Source of the DNA: Mesorhabditis belari
Taxonomy: Eukaryota; Nematoda; Chromadorea; Rhabditida; Rhabditidae
Length of the DNA: 64,000 bases
Assembly (NCBI GenBank): GCA_958450365.1
Contig: CAUEEP010000489.1
Span: 41,555-105,554, forward strand
Direction: 5' to 3'
Below, in pieces: positions 47,701 to 54,999 of the stretch. Within the stretch, counting starts at the first letter, position 1, and every line of letters starts with the position of its first letter. A model generated the notes under the pieces. That model was not told the DNA's origin. It saw nothing but the letters and a program-made list of their open reading frames with translations, and made no database searches. A program made the translations under genes and the position numbers.

Positions 47701-48347
47701 GTTACAGACGTTACAGACTAGTTACAGACGAGTTCCAGACGAGTTACAGACGAGTTACAGACGTTACAGACGTTACAGACAAGTTACAGACGAGTTACAG
47801 ACGAGTTACAGACGTTACAGAGTTACAGACGAGTTACAGACGTTACAGACTAGTTACAGACGAGTTCCAGACGAGTTACAGACGTTACAGATGTTACAGA
47901 CGAGTTACAGACGAGTTACAGACGTTACAGAGTTACAGACGCGCGAAAGTGACGATCGTTTCTTCAAATATGATATTTCATTTGTCCAGTAGTGTATTTC
48001 AAAGACTCAGCCGACTCACTTGATATGACACTAACCGCATCGATGAGTACATAAGTGTCCGCATCAGAGTAGTAATGATTAACAATGTTCTCTTTTCCGC
48101 TTTCAAAGCCGGCTCTTTGTCTAGAAAATTCATAATATAACGGTAATCTTCGAAAGAATTTCTTTCTCTTCACTTTCTAAAGCGTTTCCCTTTCCCTTCT
48201 AAACTTTGAAAACTCACAAGACTTTCTGCCAAAACTCTTCTCCATATTTGCGTAACATCAACTGACGGACACTCTCGTGAATGAAGCCAAACTGAGAAAA
48301 GACGAAAAAATTCATAAAGTTTCATAAAAATGTCTAATACTTACCAT
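26766..48347 (-). CDS. Atypical soluble guanylate cyclase (GCY-31/GCY-33-like)
   Basis: Cytosolic haem-type cyclase making cGMP from GTP. Eighteen exons: 48347-48345 (ATG alone), 48291-48218, 48120-48020, 45988-45882, 45830-45748, 44678-44602, 43871-43741, 43005-42830, 41142-41013, 39520-38931, 36495-36350, 35323-35236, 35108-34963, 34920-34781, 27786-27645, 27331-27256, 27162-27070, 26919-26766; phases agree throughout, about 818 codons. H-NOX domain: [11 protein letters not shown], proximal His in [15 protein letters not shown] for the YxSxR motif. HNOBA domain: [10 protein letters not shown], then [18 protein letters not shown] coiled signalling helix precedes the cyclase domain, which has metal Asps in FCDVP and VGDSYM, guanine-selecting Glu in KVETVGD and Cys in [13 protein letters not shown], so activity is expected. 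The O2-sensing GCY-31/33 assignment rests on motif style (inference). Exon 39520-38931 adds an unusual acidic insert. A GTGAGG donor at 26782 leaves a further 3' exon possible. Several introns are packed with foreign DNA; the longest is 7.0 kb. Confidence 0.9.
26994..27019. repeat. 26-bp palindrome made of two mariner tips
   Basis: Reads tattaggttgtcc then gaacaacctaata. These are the TA target plus outermost bases of both ends of the mariner family seen at 15134-16049, joined head to head with nothing between. It sits in the cyclase intron between exons 27162-27070 and 26919-26766. Confidence 0.6.
27387..27522. repeat. 11-bp satellite, ggttccaatac
   Basis: About 11 units of ggttccaatac, interrupted once by ttttgatctaatac. 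It is the complement of the ggaaccgtatt array at 61577-62195, including the same interruption. Located in the cyclase intron 27644-27332. Confidence 0.9.
27815..28125. repeat. Two adjacent simple arrays: tactg(tac) and ggctttggctt
   Basis: 27815-27885 is a (tactg/tatac)n run. 27915-28125 is a run of ggcttggctttgg units grading into ggcttaggc. Both are in the 7.0-kb cyclase intron, close to the splice acceptor of exon 27786-27645. Confidence 0.85.
28455..28522. repeat. 11-bp array, ggcaattaaac
   Basis: Six to seven units of ggcaattaaac with variants, in the 7.0-kb cyclase intron, 3' of the nested secreted-protein gene. Confidence 0.85.
28626..28631 (-). terminator. Poly(A) signal AATAAA of nested secreted-protein gene
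   Basis: AATAAA on the minus strand about 70 nt after the stop codon at 28701, a normal distance for a nematode 3' UTR. Confidence 0.6.
28701..29865 (-). CDS. Small secreted Ala/Tyr-rich protein, nested in cyclase intron
   Basis: Family not recognised. Two exons: 29865-29806 (ATG, 20 codons, ending GAG before gtgaat) and 28892-28701 (after tttcag), joined in phase 0, giving 83 residues. Exon 1 is a classic signal peptide ([17 protein letters not shown]). The mature part is rich in Ala, Tyr and Pro ([13 protein letters not shown]) and ends in a polar tail ([14 protein letters not shown]), as in nematode cuticle-associated or antimicrobial-like small secreted proteins; this is only a compositional analogy. 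The gene has its own TATA box and poly(A) signal and lies wholly inside the 7.0-kb intron of the guanylate cyclase, on the same strand. Its own 913-bp intron is mostly a 10-bp satellite. Confidence 0.75.
29091..29775. repeat. 10-bp satellite, tacagtcttc, about 65 copies
   Basis: A nearly perfect run of tacagtcttc from 29180 to 29745, with degenerate edges (tacagcaatc, tacagtcatc, tacagcattc). It fills most of the intron of the nested secreted-protein gene. On the transcribed strand the unit reads gaagactgta. Confidence 0.97.
29919..29924 (-). promoter_or_regulatory. TATA box of nested secreted-protein gene
   Basis: Minus-strand gagTATAAAatg 54 bp upstream of the ATG at 29865, with an AT-rich leader between. 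A strong TATA box suits a highly expressed secreted protein. Confidence 0.55.
30596..30665 (-). repeat. tRNA-like unit
   Basis: Minus strand: A-box tggctcattggtaaagcg and B-box ggttcgaatcc with a possible anticodon arm ttcgc-ctagtga-tcgag. Acceptor stem and outer T-stem pairs are poor, so it is probably a SINE and not a working tRNA. It abuts the palindrome at 30683. Confidence 0.5.
30683..30943. repeat. Palindromic MITE with about 115-bp arms
   Basis: Near-perfect inverted arms (30683-30795 and 30830-30943): gtagggccttatccctcact ... tcgatctggcacaccgaa and its complement, around a short loop (gcagcttggtatctaggttg). Lies in the 7.0-kb cyclase intron. Confidence 0.85.
30944..31283. repeat. 17-bp satellite, cctctcagcgtcataag
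   Basis: About 20 copies of cctctcagc(g/a/t)tcataag, starting exactly at the edge of the palindromic MITE. Variants cluster: 'atc' copies at the left, 'gtc' in the middle, 'ttc' at the right, as expected from local copying. Confidence 0.95.
31284..32725. other. AT-rich part of cyclase intron with three diverged about 170-bp repeats
   Basis: The motif tttatgcatttaagctgaat, followed by cagaattgttt, recurs near 32100, 32430 and 32595. Remaining open frames (31391-31693, 31714-31965) are low-complexity and lack splice or family support. Confidence 0.6.
32726..32985 (-). rRNA. 18S rRNA fragment with six-fold amplification of the 530-loop
   Basis: The minus strand reads the universally conserved 18S segment: ttaacgaggatcaatgagag, ggcaagtctggtgccagcag, then ccgcggtaattccagctctc, tgcggttaaaaagctcgtag, and V4-type sequence. 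Normal 18S has one tctggtgccagcag at this point. Here there are six adjacent copies (32958-32877; one 12-bp, five 14-bp, three with single changes). It is a pseudogene fragment sitting in the 7.0-kb cyclase intron. Confidence 0.9.
33237..33290 (-). repeat. Diverged copy of the 3' edge of a cyclase exon
   Basis: Minus-strand catcttgcaaaaggttgatt followed by taaatattataatt duplicates the donor end of exon 34920-34781 (catcttgcaaaaggtttatt, gaatattac). It lies on the other side of the mariner at 33366-34750. It could be a decayed tandem exon duplicate, with an acceptor-like ttgttctag just upstream. Confidence 0.45.
33366..34750 (+). mobile_element. Mariner element, decayed, in 7.0-kb cyclase intron
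   Basis: Ends in TA-flanked inverted tips ttgggttggtgaattgaaaa. Plus-strand transposase remnants: IVTGDEKWV (first Asp, about 34280), [32 protein letters not shown] (second Asp, about 34550), then [10 protein letters not shown] where the third-Asp block is frameshifted. The 5' half is scrambled: ctattgtcatatgtgacagt with its flank is duplicated (33391 and 33723) and partly inverted (33899-34030). Inserted 31 bp beyond the donor site of exon 34920-34781. Confidence 0.85.
35407..35865. repeat. Minisatellite, gatcagttggccgtcagttggcccag
   Basis: About 19 copies built from two half-units, cagttggccgt and cagttggcccaggat, in varying order. The cyclase intron 36349-35324 holds it. A looser gattctgtcg repeat lies at 36095-36235 in the same intron. 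Confidence 0.9.
37127..37560. repeat. 72-bp satellite in left arm of foldback
   Basis: About six copies of a 72-bp unit beginning gatttgatggttgaagacgc and containing tgcaaggctcgcatagttca and gtaagtgcaaaagtagattg. A period divisible by 3 gives the repetitive frame [18 protein letters not shown], which is not taken as a gene. Confidence 0.95.
37760..38110 (-). pseudogene. Possible remnant of a pogo/Tigger-type (DDE_1) transposase
   Basis: The unique centre of the foldback. The minus strand reads [20 protein letters not shown] then [12 protein letters not shown], and one base later [19 protein letters not shown] ... [13 protein letters not shown]. The LDNAKGH block resembles the 'LLLDNAPSH' catalytic Asp motif and '[14 protein letters not shown]' the downstream helix of DDE_1 transposases. 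TTAA flanks are not usual for that group, so the assignment is tentative. Confidence 0.35.
38206..38632. repeat. Satellite in right arm of foldback, ccttgcagacgcgagc units
   Basis: Higher-order mixture of ccttgcagacgcgagc and cttgtagccttg / cttgcagccttg. The seed gacgctgcaaggctcgc is shared with the left arm, but the amplified period differs, so the arms expanded separately. The frames reading [16 protein letters not shown] are by-products. Confidence 0.95.
39638..40685. mobile_element. About 1-kb TIR element, tip tacaxgtgacccacaatt
   Basis: Left end tacaagtgacccacaattta and right end attgtgggtcaccctgtac are inverted. Inside, 39880-40160 is a palindrome (aaacttgcctaatagctcat ... atgagctattaggcaagttt) and 40433-40530 a tandem ctagctgatcgaaag array. 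No transposase. The right 150 bp match 60030-60175. It lies in the cyclase intron 41012-39521. Confidence 0.6.
41274..42775 (-). mobile_element. Mariner-like element with about 330-bp inverted repeats
   Basis: Ends ttgggttgatggaaaagtcc and its near-inverse (ggacttttccaccaacc). The minus-strand transposase fragment 42295-41960 has the mariner helix-turn-helix ([28 protein letters not shown]) and first catalytic Asp block ([12 protein letters not shown]), then stops. A tRNA-like minus-strand unit (ggtcgctggttcgacttcc, near 41603-41650 and 42383-42430) occurs in both arms in the same orientation although the arms are inverted. Located in the cyclase intron 42829-41143. Confidence 0.75.
43013..43086. 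repeat. Short tandem repeat, aattgtctaaagatttc
   Basis: Three to four 16-17-bp units beginning right at the acceptor of exon 43005-42830. The unit contains the splice acceptor sequence itself (complement ctttagacaatt), so several potential acceptors are stacked upstream of the exon. Confidence 0.7.
43142..43640. repeat. TIR element of the 16414 family with expanded agctagactacg body
   Basis: Tips taccgtaaattctctaag and gggtactattacagtcttta are those of 16414-17247, as is tgatacccaagcgcgcattt. The body at 43350-43605 is about 18 copies of cagctagactacg / gtcaaagctagactacg, present once or twice in the 16-kb copy. Confidence 0.75.
44089..44822. repeat. Cluster of four tRNA-like units in one cyclase intron and its edge
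   Basis: 44089-44155 and 44255-44330 are on the minus strand: A-box tgtggtgtaatggttgac or tgtggtgtagcggttagcac, core gcgaaag(a/g)tc, and B-box aggttcgaatcctgg or gggttcgagtcccgg. 44441-44520 is on the plus strand (tggccaagtggttagcgctc ... ggttcgactcc). 44747-44822 is on the plus strand (B-box ggttcgactcccc). Acceptor pairing is partial (gtgcc/ggcgc in the second) and anticodon stems do not form properly, so I treat them as tRNA-derived SINEs and not tRNA genes. Confidence 0.55.
44935..45051 (+). CDS. Isolated ankyrin-repeat exon
   Basis: On the plus strand, opposite to the host cyclase gene. After a good acceptor (gttctttcag) an open frame reads [17 protein letters not shown] then [10 protein letters not shown], and ends ATG before gtttat. 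This is a near-consensus ankyrin repeat (G-D-T-x-L-H-L-A-C-x-x-G). Its wording is close to the repeats of TNNI3K-type ankyrin kinases (family resemblance recalled, not searched). I find no partner exon on either side; 36 bp downstream a Tc1-like element begins. It may be a single exon of a gene carried in with a transposition or duplication, or a remnant of an older gene. Confidence 0.55.
45086..45633 (-). mobile_element. Internally deleted Tc1-like element
   Basis: Perfect inverted tips cagggtgcgtcataattatt followed by gcaacaaga, flanked by TA. The minus-strand remnant reads [20 protein letters not shown] (second Asp) and [16 protein letters not shown] (third catalytic block). The N-terminal DNA-binding half is missing. 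548 bp including TA. Confidence 0.9.
46145..46281. mobile_element. Solo 3' end of the 62.5-kb mariner family
   Basis: Matches 63490-63617: aaataaatagcaaacaaa, taatgccgttagcatcac, gagctgata, and the tip catcggcagtttcttttgca plus ccaccctaata. The other end and all coding sequence are missing. Confidence 0.7.
46342..46930 (-). mobile_element. Tc1-like element, one end plus partial transposase
   Basis: Left tip tacagggtgatcagaaataa is at 46342. The minus strand carries [17 protein letters not shown] (second Asp), [17 protein letters not shown], and, in another frame, residues resembling the third-Asp block. No matching right tip is present, so the right end is lost or rearranged with the array that follows. 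Confidence 0.7.
46941..48000. repeat. Array of ttacagacg(ag) units bounded by direct repeats
   Basis: 47428-47940 is about 48 units of ttacagacg and ttacagacgag. The array grows out of gagttacagacgcgcgaaag, which is present with its downstream flank (cgtttcttcaaatatgatat, gtccagta) both before (46948-47033) and after (47932-47995) the array. A separate tatagcttatagctta run lies at 47070-47160. In the cyclase intron 48019-45989. Confidence 0.85.
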
Positions 48348-49355
48348 TTTAAGTAAACTTTAAAATATCCAAGATCAATAGAAATAAAGCTAGAAATGGT
48401 GGATTTGAGGGAAATTCTTTCTTTTCTTAAGATTCTCTTTGGACATTAAAAATTCTGAACACGCAATCTACCTGGATCTCTTTCCATATTTTGGCTATCT
48501 CAAGAGTTAGACCTTATCGCCAAAATGATGTTTATAGCAACGGGGGGAGACCCTGGTAACCAAGAAAATGTCAAGTTTAAAGATATTCAGCTAAATTGTA
48601 ATCGGGAAACTTAGTACTGTAGTTGTACCCAGCTACAGTAACTCTCACTAAATGTAAATTTTGATCCAGATACAGTAATCCAATCTGTAAATGTAAATGT
48701 TCAGTAAAGCTTTCGTCGAATTCGTTAACAATTCAGCTACCGTAACCCCTATTAGATACAAATCCAAATTCAGCTACAGTAGCCCTTCGTTTACATGAAA
48801 TTTCTATTTATTTACAGTACTCCTCCTCGATTGTTGAATTCTGTTCTGCTTCAAGGCGTTTTTTCATCCATTTTTTCAGGATCTTTATTCTTCCGGGACA
48901 AAACTACAAATTACAAACGAAATGAATAATCTATGTGCATGGGTGAGCCATGAGAAGCTCATCCCCGTTCGACTAATCAATGTTTTTTACCCACAAAATC
49001 GTGGAATCGCTCAAGAAAACACCTGGAAACAAACAAATAATGGCACTTTTCGTATATCCCACAACTTTTCGGGATAAAGCGAGAAAGTGCTAAAAATTGT
49101 ACTTTAACAAAAAAAAGGATCTCGAAATCATGTTAACTAACAGATTCAATCTAATAAAGGAACAAAAATCTGCACGAAGAAATGTTGACTTAAAAAAGCT
49201 ATCACTTATTTTTAAAACACGCTTCGAGTCACTCGGATTTTCTTACGATCAAAGCCTTTTTGTAAAACAATGAGATTACAATGGAAATATAAAAATCTTC
49301 AGCTTGACGAAATAAAAGGTGTCCTTGATTTGAAAATTAATTTAATTCGCATAAA
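48348..49355. other. Intergenic region, guanylate cyclase 5' side to AMPK beta 3' side
   Basis: Presumed promoter region of the cyclase. Contains five loosely repeated ttcagctacagtaac motifs (48600-48790) and otherwise unique sequence. No exon seen. Confidence 0.5.
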
Positions 49356-50865
49356 TCAACTGATCGGCTTGTAGAGGAGAGTGGTCACATACTTTTTGCG
49401 GTACCTGAAAAAGAATGGCTGAATAGGGTATTTTAAAAGTTTCACTGATTGTGTACTGAATTTCTTGTGACTACAATAGAACGGTTTCTAAAAACGACAC
49501 AGTTTGATAATTTTTTTTCAACTCAAAATGCATACCTATGAGTTGCAGAAAGCACCATCACACCGTCCTTGATCGAGAGCGCATAAAGGTGATTAAGCAT
49601 GACCTAAAAGAAACGAAAAATATTTTAAAATTTCTTGTTGTAATATTCAGATTAAATTTGTTTTAAAATCGAAAGACCCTTACATGATTTGGCTCGGGAA
49701 GGACATTAGGATCACATTGCACGGGCACATCTTTGTTCAAAATAACCTGAAATAATACTACAAACGTTAACAATAACCAAAGCAACCTGCAGAAGATGAG
49801 GTGGAAGTACAGGAGGATTTGCTGCTTTGTCGAAGTCTTTACGATCCGGGACTTCCTAAATCAAAACTATGTGAATGAAGAAGAAATTTCTTAACCTGTG
49901 AAAAAGCGTGCATTTTTTCCAATTCACGATCATTTGGTGTATCATGGCTGGTAGGAGCCTAAACAGAGAAGTAAAAAAAAACGTGCAACTTCAACTAACC
50001 TTGTTCAAGTTTCTCATCGCTTCACCGGCGTTCGACGAGGCAAGATCTTTATCGAGCGCATCAAAAACCTAAAAGATTTTGAATAACTACTTCTAAACTA
50101 TTTACAAAGCTACTAAATGAAAAAGCTATGATTTACCTCAAAATCAGCCTCATCAATGTGGATTACGTTATTCTCGGAACCCATTGGGTTGTCGGTTTTT
50201 TGGTTGATTATCATCCACAACCCATTTCCCGTCAACCATAAATTTGTACTCGTGGTCACCTGAATAAGATTGTAAATTAAGAAAGGACGAAATTTTAAAA
50301 AAAGCTTAAAAGTCTAAAACAAAATACCTGGTTGTAACTCGACGATTGTCGTGAAGTCGTTCTGCGATTTCACTAGCGGGATCTTTCGTCTCCAATTGTC
50401 CCACGAACCACAGATAGAAACTTGTCTTAAATCTTGCATTAGCAAAAAAAAAATTTGTCAATATTACCGTGGTCCCGATTGTGATCCACCATGCCACTTA
50501 AAAACCACTGGATACTCGTTTTTATCTTTCACAGTCAGTGTGGCCACACTCGGAAGGGAGCCATTCGAATCGTCAAGGCTTTTCGCAATTTTCACCTAAA
50601 ATTGCCTTTGGATTGCATAATGATAAGTAAACGAGTTCATAATTATCGAAACTTTTACAGATACACGTTCCTTTACACTAAAGAACTATCAATCTACTGA
50701 CCAATTAAGCAGAAAGTCAAGTACCTGTACAGGACATCCATCTTCGGCCGAACTGCTTAAGTTGGGTGGCGGGTTTCCGCTCATCGCGCGCGTCCTCCCG
50801 CCTGGACTTTGCCCCATCTCGCCTCGCTCTCGTTTGGTTGTGCCTCCGGGTTGATTGTTGCCCAT
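49356..50865 (-). CDS. aakb: AMP-activated protein kinase beta subunit
   Basis: Regulatory scaffold of the AMPK heterotrimer, joining alpha and gamma subunits and binding glycogen. Ten exons: 50865-50725, 50595-50468, 50425-50328, 50259-50137, 50068-50000, 49958-49896, 49855-49787, 49746-49684, 49603-49536, 49404-49356; about 289 residues. The N-terminus MGNNQPGG fits the myristoylation signal of the family. The CBM48 carbohydrate module includes ICGSWDNWRRKIPL, FTTIVELQPGDHEYKF and DGKWVVDD with its glycogen-binding Trp and Lys residues. The ASC domain runs from PPHLLQVILNKD through LPEPNHVMLNHLYALS to RKKYVTTLLYKPIS-stop. Oddity: exon 50259-50137 is one base too long. A run of six A (plus-strand tttttt at 50196-50201) shifts the frame just after DDNQPK; with five A the protein reads on into GSENNVIHIDEADFEV. 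This is probably an assembly error or, less likely, a real frameshift. Confidence 0.9.
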
Positions 50866-51487
50866 CTAAATTTAGTTGCTGGTTATGAAGACAATTAAAC
50901 AAAATCTAGAAATCAAGAGACTAAACAATTCATTAATGAATTACTTTAAGATTGATTGGAACAACAGTTATTAGAAAGTTTTAGGGATTTAGTGTCAACA
51001 TGTGACGGATTTCCCCACGAATTCTTCTGATAAACAAGACCGGCCAAAACCGCAATTTCATAACAGCGACACACGCATCGCAGTGAGCGGTGAAAAGGGC
51101 GCGTTTTAGCCGAGACGTGAATAAAACCAAAAATCAAACCGCTAGAGTGAACAAGGTAAACATCGAACTTTTACAGGACAAAAACGTCCAAAATCGAGAC
51201 ATACTTGTCAAACATTTCAAAAATGACTTTGAACAATGGCTTGAAACGGTTTTTAAGATCTAACTTTTTACACAAACTATATGAACATTGAAAACTTACA
51301 TCGAAATTTGAATCCAAGCTCCTTCTTCAATTGGCCATCGACCTAAACGAATCCATGTTGACAACAATTTTCACTTTTCGCAATAGCAATGAAATTGCTT
51401 AATTCCCGAAATCTGGTGAAATTTCATTTTAAGATTTTATTGAAACTTTAAACACACGTAACAAAATGCAATATTTTTATGTACATA
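50866..51487. other. Intergenic: AMPK beta promoter side and ECHS1 3' side
   Basis: About 620 bp. Both genes are on the minus strand, so this is presumably the AMPK beta promoter. No exon, repeat or transposon recognised. Confidence 0.5.
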
Positions 51488-52680
51488 TTAAGCCGAGGTC
51501 CACTTTGGTTTTCGTTTTTCGACGAAAGCACTCATTCCCTCCTTTCGATCATGCTAAAACTTTCATTAACAAATTTAATTACATGAAATTATACCGTAGA
51601 AAAAGTGGCATGGAATAAACGTCTTTCAAAGTGAAGTCCTTCTTTCAGCGTCAACTCGTAGGCACTATTCACAGCTTCTTTGCACATTTGCACAATCAAC
51701 GGTGATTGTTCGCCAATCTTTTCGCCAAGTTCGATCGCTTTGGCAAGAACCTCCTTTGCTGGGTATACCTAAATGAGTTTGATTTTTGCTCGGTCAATAT
51801 GTGATACCTTTGAAACAAGACCAGCTCTCAATGCCGTTTCTGCATCAATGCGATTTCCCGTGAGTACCATTTCCATCGCAAGAGATTTCCCGACAGCGTG
51901 CGTTAATCTTTGACTCCCTCCAGCACCGGGAACCGTTCCTAAAATAGATATTTAAAACAAAAAAATTATAATATACCAATGTTGATTTCAGGTTGCCCGA
52001 ATTGTGCATGATGACCTGCGTAAATGATGTCACACGCCATAACCAATTCACAGCCACCACCAAGACAAAACCTAGACACAAAACTTAATTCCGAAGGCTA
52101 AAGTAAAAAACCCATTAACAGCTGCAATGATCGGCTTCTTGCATTCGGCGATTGTCTTCCACTCATCAAGGAAATGATCCTTTCCCGTGTAAATTGTCGC
52201 AAAATCTTTTACTACCTAAAGTTTAGCTAAAACTGTAAAAAGAAATCTTCAAAATACCATTTCTTTGATATCAGCCCCTGCCGCAAAAATTTTTTCGCTT
52301 CCAGTGATCACAATGGCTCCAATTTTGTCGTCTTCTTCGAACTCTTTGACAGCCGTTTGCATCTAAAAATCAAAATAAAAGAAATATTATAAAATCAACA
52401 TTTTTTGATCAGCTCTACCTCTTTCATAAGTGGCGTGCAAAGAGCGTTGTGCGCTTTCGGTCGATTCAGTTTGATTAATCCCACGTTTTGCTTGGCACCG
52501 ACTCGCTGAACGATCAACATCTTCTCTAAAAATTATCATTAACCTAATTTTATGACCCTTATGCATTCAGGAAAGCCTAGGTATACACTTAAAAATAACC
52601 CCACCATGATGTGTTGATAGTTGAGCGATTTGTCGTCCAAAGGCGAAAGCTGGTCGAAGCGTTGTGCCAAGTCCGAGCAT
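51488..52680 (-). CDS. ECHS1: Mitochondrial short-chain enoyl-CoA hydratase
   Basis: Hydrates 2-trans-enoyl-CoA to 3-hydroxyacyl-CoA in mitochondrial beta-oxidation and valine breakdown. Eight exons: 52680-52605, 52525-52419, 52362-52258, 52215-52112, 52071-51977, 51938-51808, 51768-51595, 51553-51488; about 285 residues against about 290 in mammals. Exon 1 encodes an Arg-containing, acid-free presequence ([17 protein letters not shown]). Then [11 protein letters not shown]; oxyanion-hole loop [10 protein letters not shown]; first catalytic Glu in [15 protein letters not shown]; second catalytic Glu in [33 protein letters not shown]; and the C-terminal [13 protein letters not shown]. All key residues are present, so an active enzyme is expected. 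It is transcribed divergently from BCAS2. Confidence 0.95.
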
Positions 52681-53617
52681 CTAAATAAAAAAAAATCAAA
52701 TTTTGATAAAACTGTTGTTTTTGAAAGGAATGAAAGACAAAAAATAAGAAAAAATGAACAAAAATCTCGGGTTTTGTTGTGCAAAGTTTGAGCGTTCTTT
52801 GAGCTGAAAAAGCAGCAAGGAGCGAGCGGCGGAGAGCAAAGAACTTACAAAAACACGTTCTTTTGTTGATGGGAAATATAAAAGGGGATTCATTGAACAC
52901 TTTTTTGGATAAATGAGAAAACAAATATGTAGATGCAGGAAACAAACATTTTACGCAAAAAGTGATGTGCTGAATAAAAATTAACCTACTTCTGGAAAGC
53001 TTTAGCGCAAGAGTTGGCGAAAAGCACAAAATCCAGAATGTGAGAAAACGACCCGACAGAAATTTGTCCTTTTAAGTACTTGTAAAACCCTTCTATTAGA
53101 AAAGTGAAAATATTCAGTTGACGGACTGAATAGCTTCGCTGCGACAAACAATTGGGTTATTTATTTTCTCTCTTGCATAAAATTCATGCATTTATGGAGT
53201 CATTGCGCAACTCACCATAACTTTTTTCTAAGTGGACTAATCTTTATGATTTTAGTGTCATTTTGTTTCACTTGTTGAGATCTACAAAATGACACTAAAA
53301 TCATAAAGATTAATCCACTTAGAAAAAAGTTATGGTGAGTTGGTGCAAATAAAATGGCGGAAATTAGCCTACCCCGCATTTATTCTGTTGTGGAAAGTTA
53401 CTGCATTTGACTTTGCAATCATTTTTCCATGAATTTTATCGAATACAACTTTTCATTTCACTTCTTACCACCTTTTTGAACCTGTGCCAGCCTCATCCCC
53501 GTCTATAGGAGCTACGTAGTCCATAGAAAATTGTTTCGAGTCAAACACTTATTCTCTACTTTTAGCCTTTTTCTTTTTATGCTTTATTTACTTAATCAAT
53601 ATTTATTTTTAGATCAG
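52681..53617. promoter_or_regulatory. Shared 0.94-kb divergent promoter region (ECHS1 / BCAS2)
   Basis: No coding sequence supported despite long open frames on the minus strand. It contains the palindrome at 53193-53347. The BCAS2 ATG is preceded by atttatttttagatcag, which would serve as a trans-splice acceptor. Confidence 0.5.
53193..53347. repeat. Palindromic MITE (about 150 bp) in divergent promoter
   Basis: Nearly perfect hairpin: ttgcgcaactcaccataact ... cacttgttgagatctac ... agttatggtgagttggtgca. Two further copies at 56491-56637 and 56667-56810 lie in intron 1 of the chemoreceptor gene. Confidence 0.85.
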
Positions 53618-54986
53618 ATGACAACGCAAAATTTGGCTCTAACAGCTCCTGGCGGTTTTTCGGATGATCAAGTGAGATTTTAGCTACTTTTTAAAATCTT
53701 TTTTTTTGTCTTAGGTTTTGGTCGATGCGCTTCCATATTTGGACACGGAATACACAGAAGCCGATCGTCAGATGGCGCGAAGGTTGATTGAACAAGAGTG
53801 CAAGGTAAAGATTTCAAAGTTTAACAGGAGTTTTGTAAAAAGAAACTTTTTAAGTTTAAATAGAGAAGCTTAATTTTGCTGATAGTAAACAATTAGACAT
53901 TAAAGAACGATTATTTTAGCAAGTTTATGGAAAATTTACCACTGGTGAGTAACTGTTTTTAGGTTTTCAAACCAACGAAGAACTACCTCAAACATTTGCC
54001 CGTGCCCGACTACGAAGCATTTTTGACACCAGCGCTAATCCAGGAAAACGCTAGGATCGCAAAGAAACAAGTAAGTTTTGGAATCGATTGGTTTTGGGTG
54101 ATTAATTACCTAGTTACGGATTATTTCTTTAGGAAATGCCCCAATTGGATATGAGCCGATGCGAGTTGCCGTCACCAGCAGGAACACAACGCTCGAGCGA
54201 TAAAAATGCGTGGAAAAAGGTTATTTTCCTTTTTTTGTATCAGAATACGTACAGCCAATGCGCAATGTAGTACTATTGCAGCAAGCATACATTCCAGTAA
54301 TTTTGAGCGATGATAAGTTTAGTTTTTATACAAGCCTTTGATAAATGTGTCGTTCTCAATTTTAATGCTAAAGGTTTAGTCTACTCGCAACGCTTACGCC
54401 CAAAATGAGCACCTCCTTCTGCGGCAAATCAACTTGGAATTGCTTGAAGAATTTGGACCTGAAGTTTCACGGCGTTGGACTGAAGTAAAAGCGTTTTTTT
54501 TGTAACTGATTTTTGTTATTTAGGAATTGCAAACACAATTGACAGTTTTGGAAACTAAACTTCGTGAAGTCAAGGAACAGGTCCGTTTTTAAAAAACGTT
54601 TTTTATGTTTGCAGCTTGAACTTTTAGTTAATGGAAGTGCATGCCAATCGAAAAGTGACCCAACTGAATGCGGGAAAAGCGCTGAAGAATCTTGAGAATA
54701 GTTGGGTCGAAATGGTGACGAAAAACTACAGGTAAACGAGATTTTTATTTACGTTGCCTATTGGACACGGGTTAGAACGATTTTCGACGATTGGAGTATT
54801 TAGAAGAAACTAAATTTTTCCCTTCCTTTTGACTTAAGCATATTTTAGTGTATTAATCACATTTAGCTCGATCAAATATAAATTTTCAATTTCAGAATGG
54901 AGATGAACAACCAGCAAATGGCCGAATTCATCGAAACGCAGGCCAAACAACTCGGCGTCGATTTAACGAAGCTCAACAATCAATAA
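53618..54986 (+). CDS. BCAS2: Pre-mRNA-splicing factor BCAS2/SPF27
   Basis: Core component of the PRP19 (NineTeen) complex of the nuclear spliceosome. Eight exons: 53618-53671, 53715-53804, 53963-54070, 54133-54219, 54380-54484, 54524-54580, 54628-54731, 54896-54986; all phases agree; 231 residues, against about 225 in man. Family features in order: VDALPYLDTEYTEADRQMA; IEQECKVFKPTKNYLKHLP; LDMSRCELPSP; NAWKKSTRNAYAQNEHLLLR; QINLELLEEFGPEVSRRW; then a coiled coil (LTVLETKLREVKEQLMEVHANRK) and WVEMVTKNYRMEMN. The poly(A) signal AATAAA overlaps the stop codon (54982-54987). Confidence 0.95.
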
Positions 54987-54999
54987 AAGATATACGGTG

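Noticed and set aside
47237..48023. Open frames of about 200-250 residues (repetitive [13 protein letters not shown])
   Set aside because: They exist only because the ttacagacg(ag) array lacks stops; no start context, splice signal or homology outside the array.
52589..53029. 146-residue minus-strand frame upstream of ECHS1
   Set aside because: It overlaps ECHS1 exon 1 in another frame; the short presequence exon explains the conserved part.
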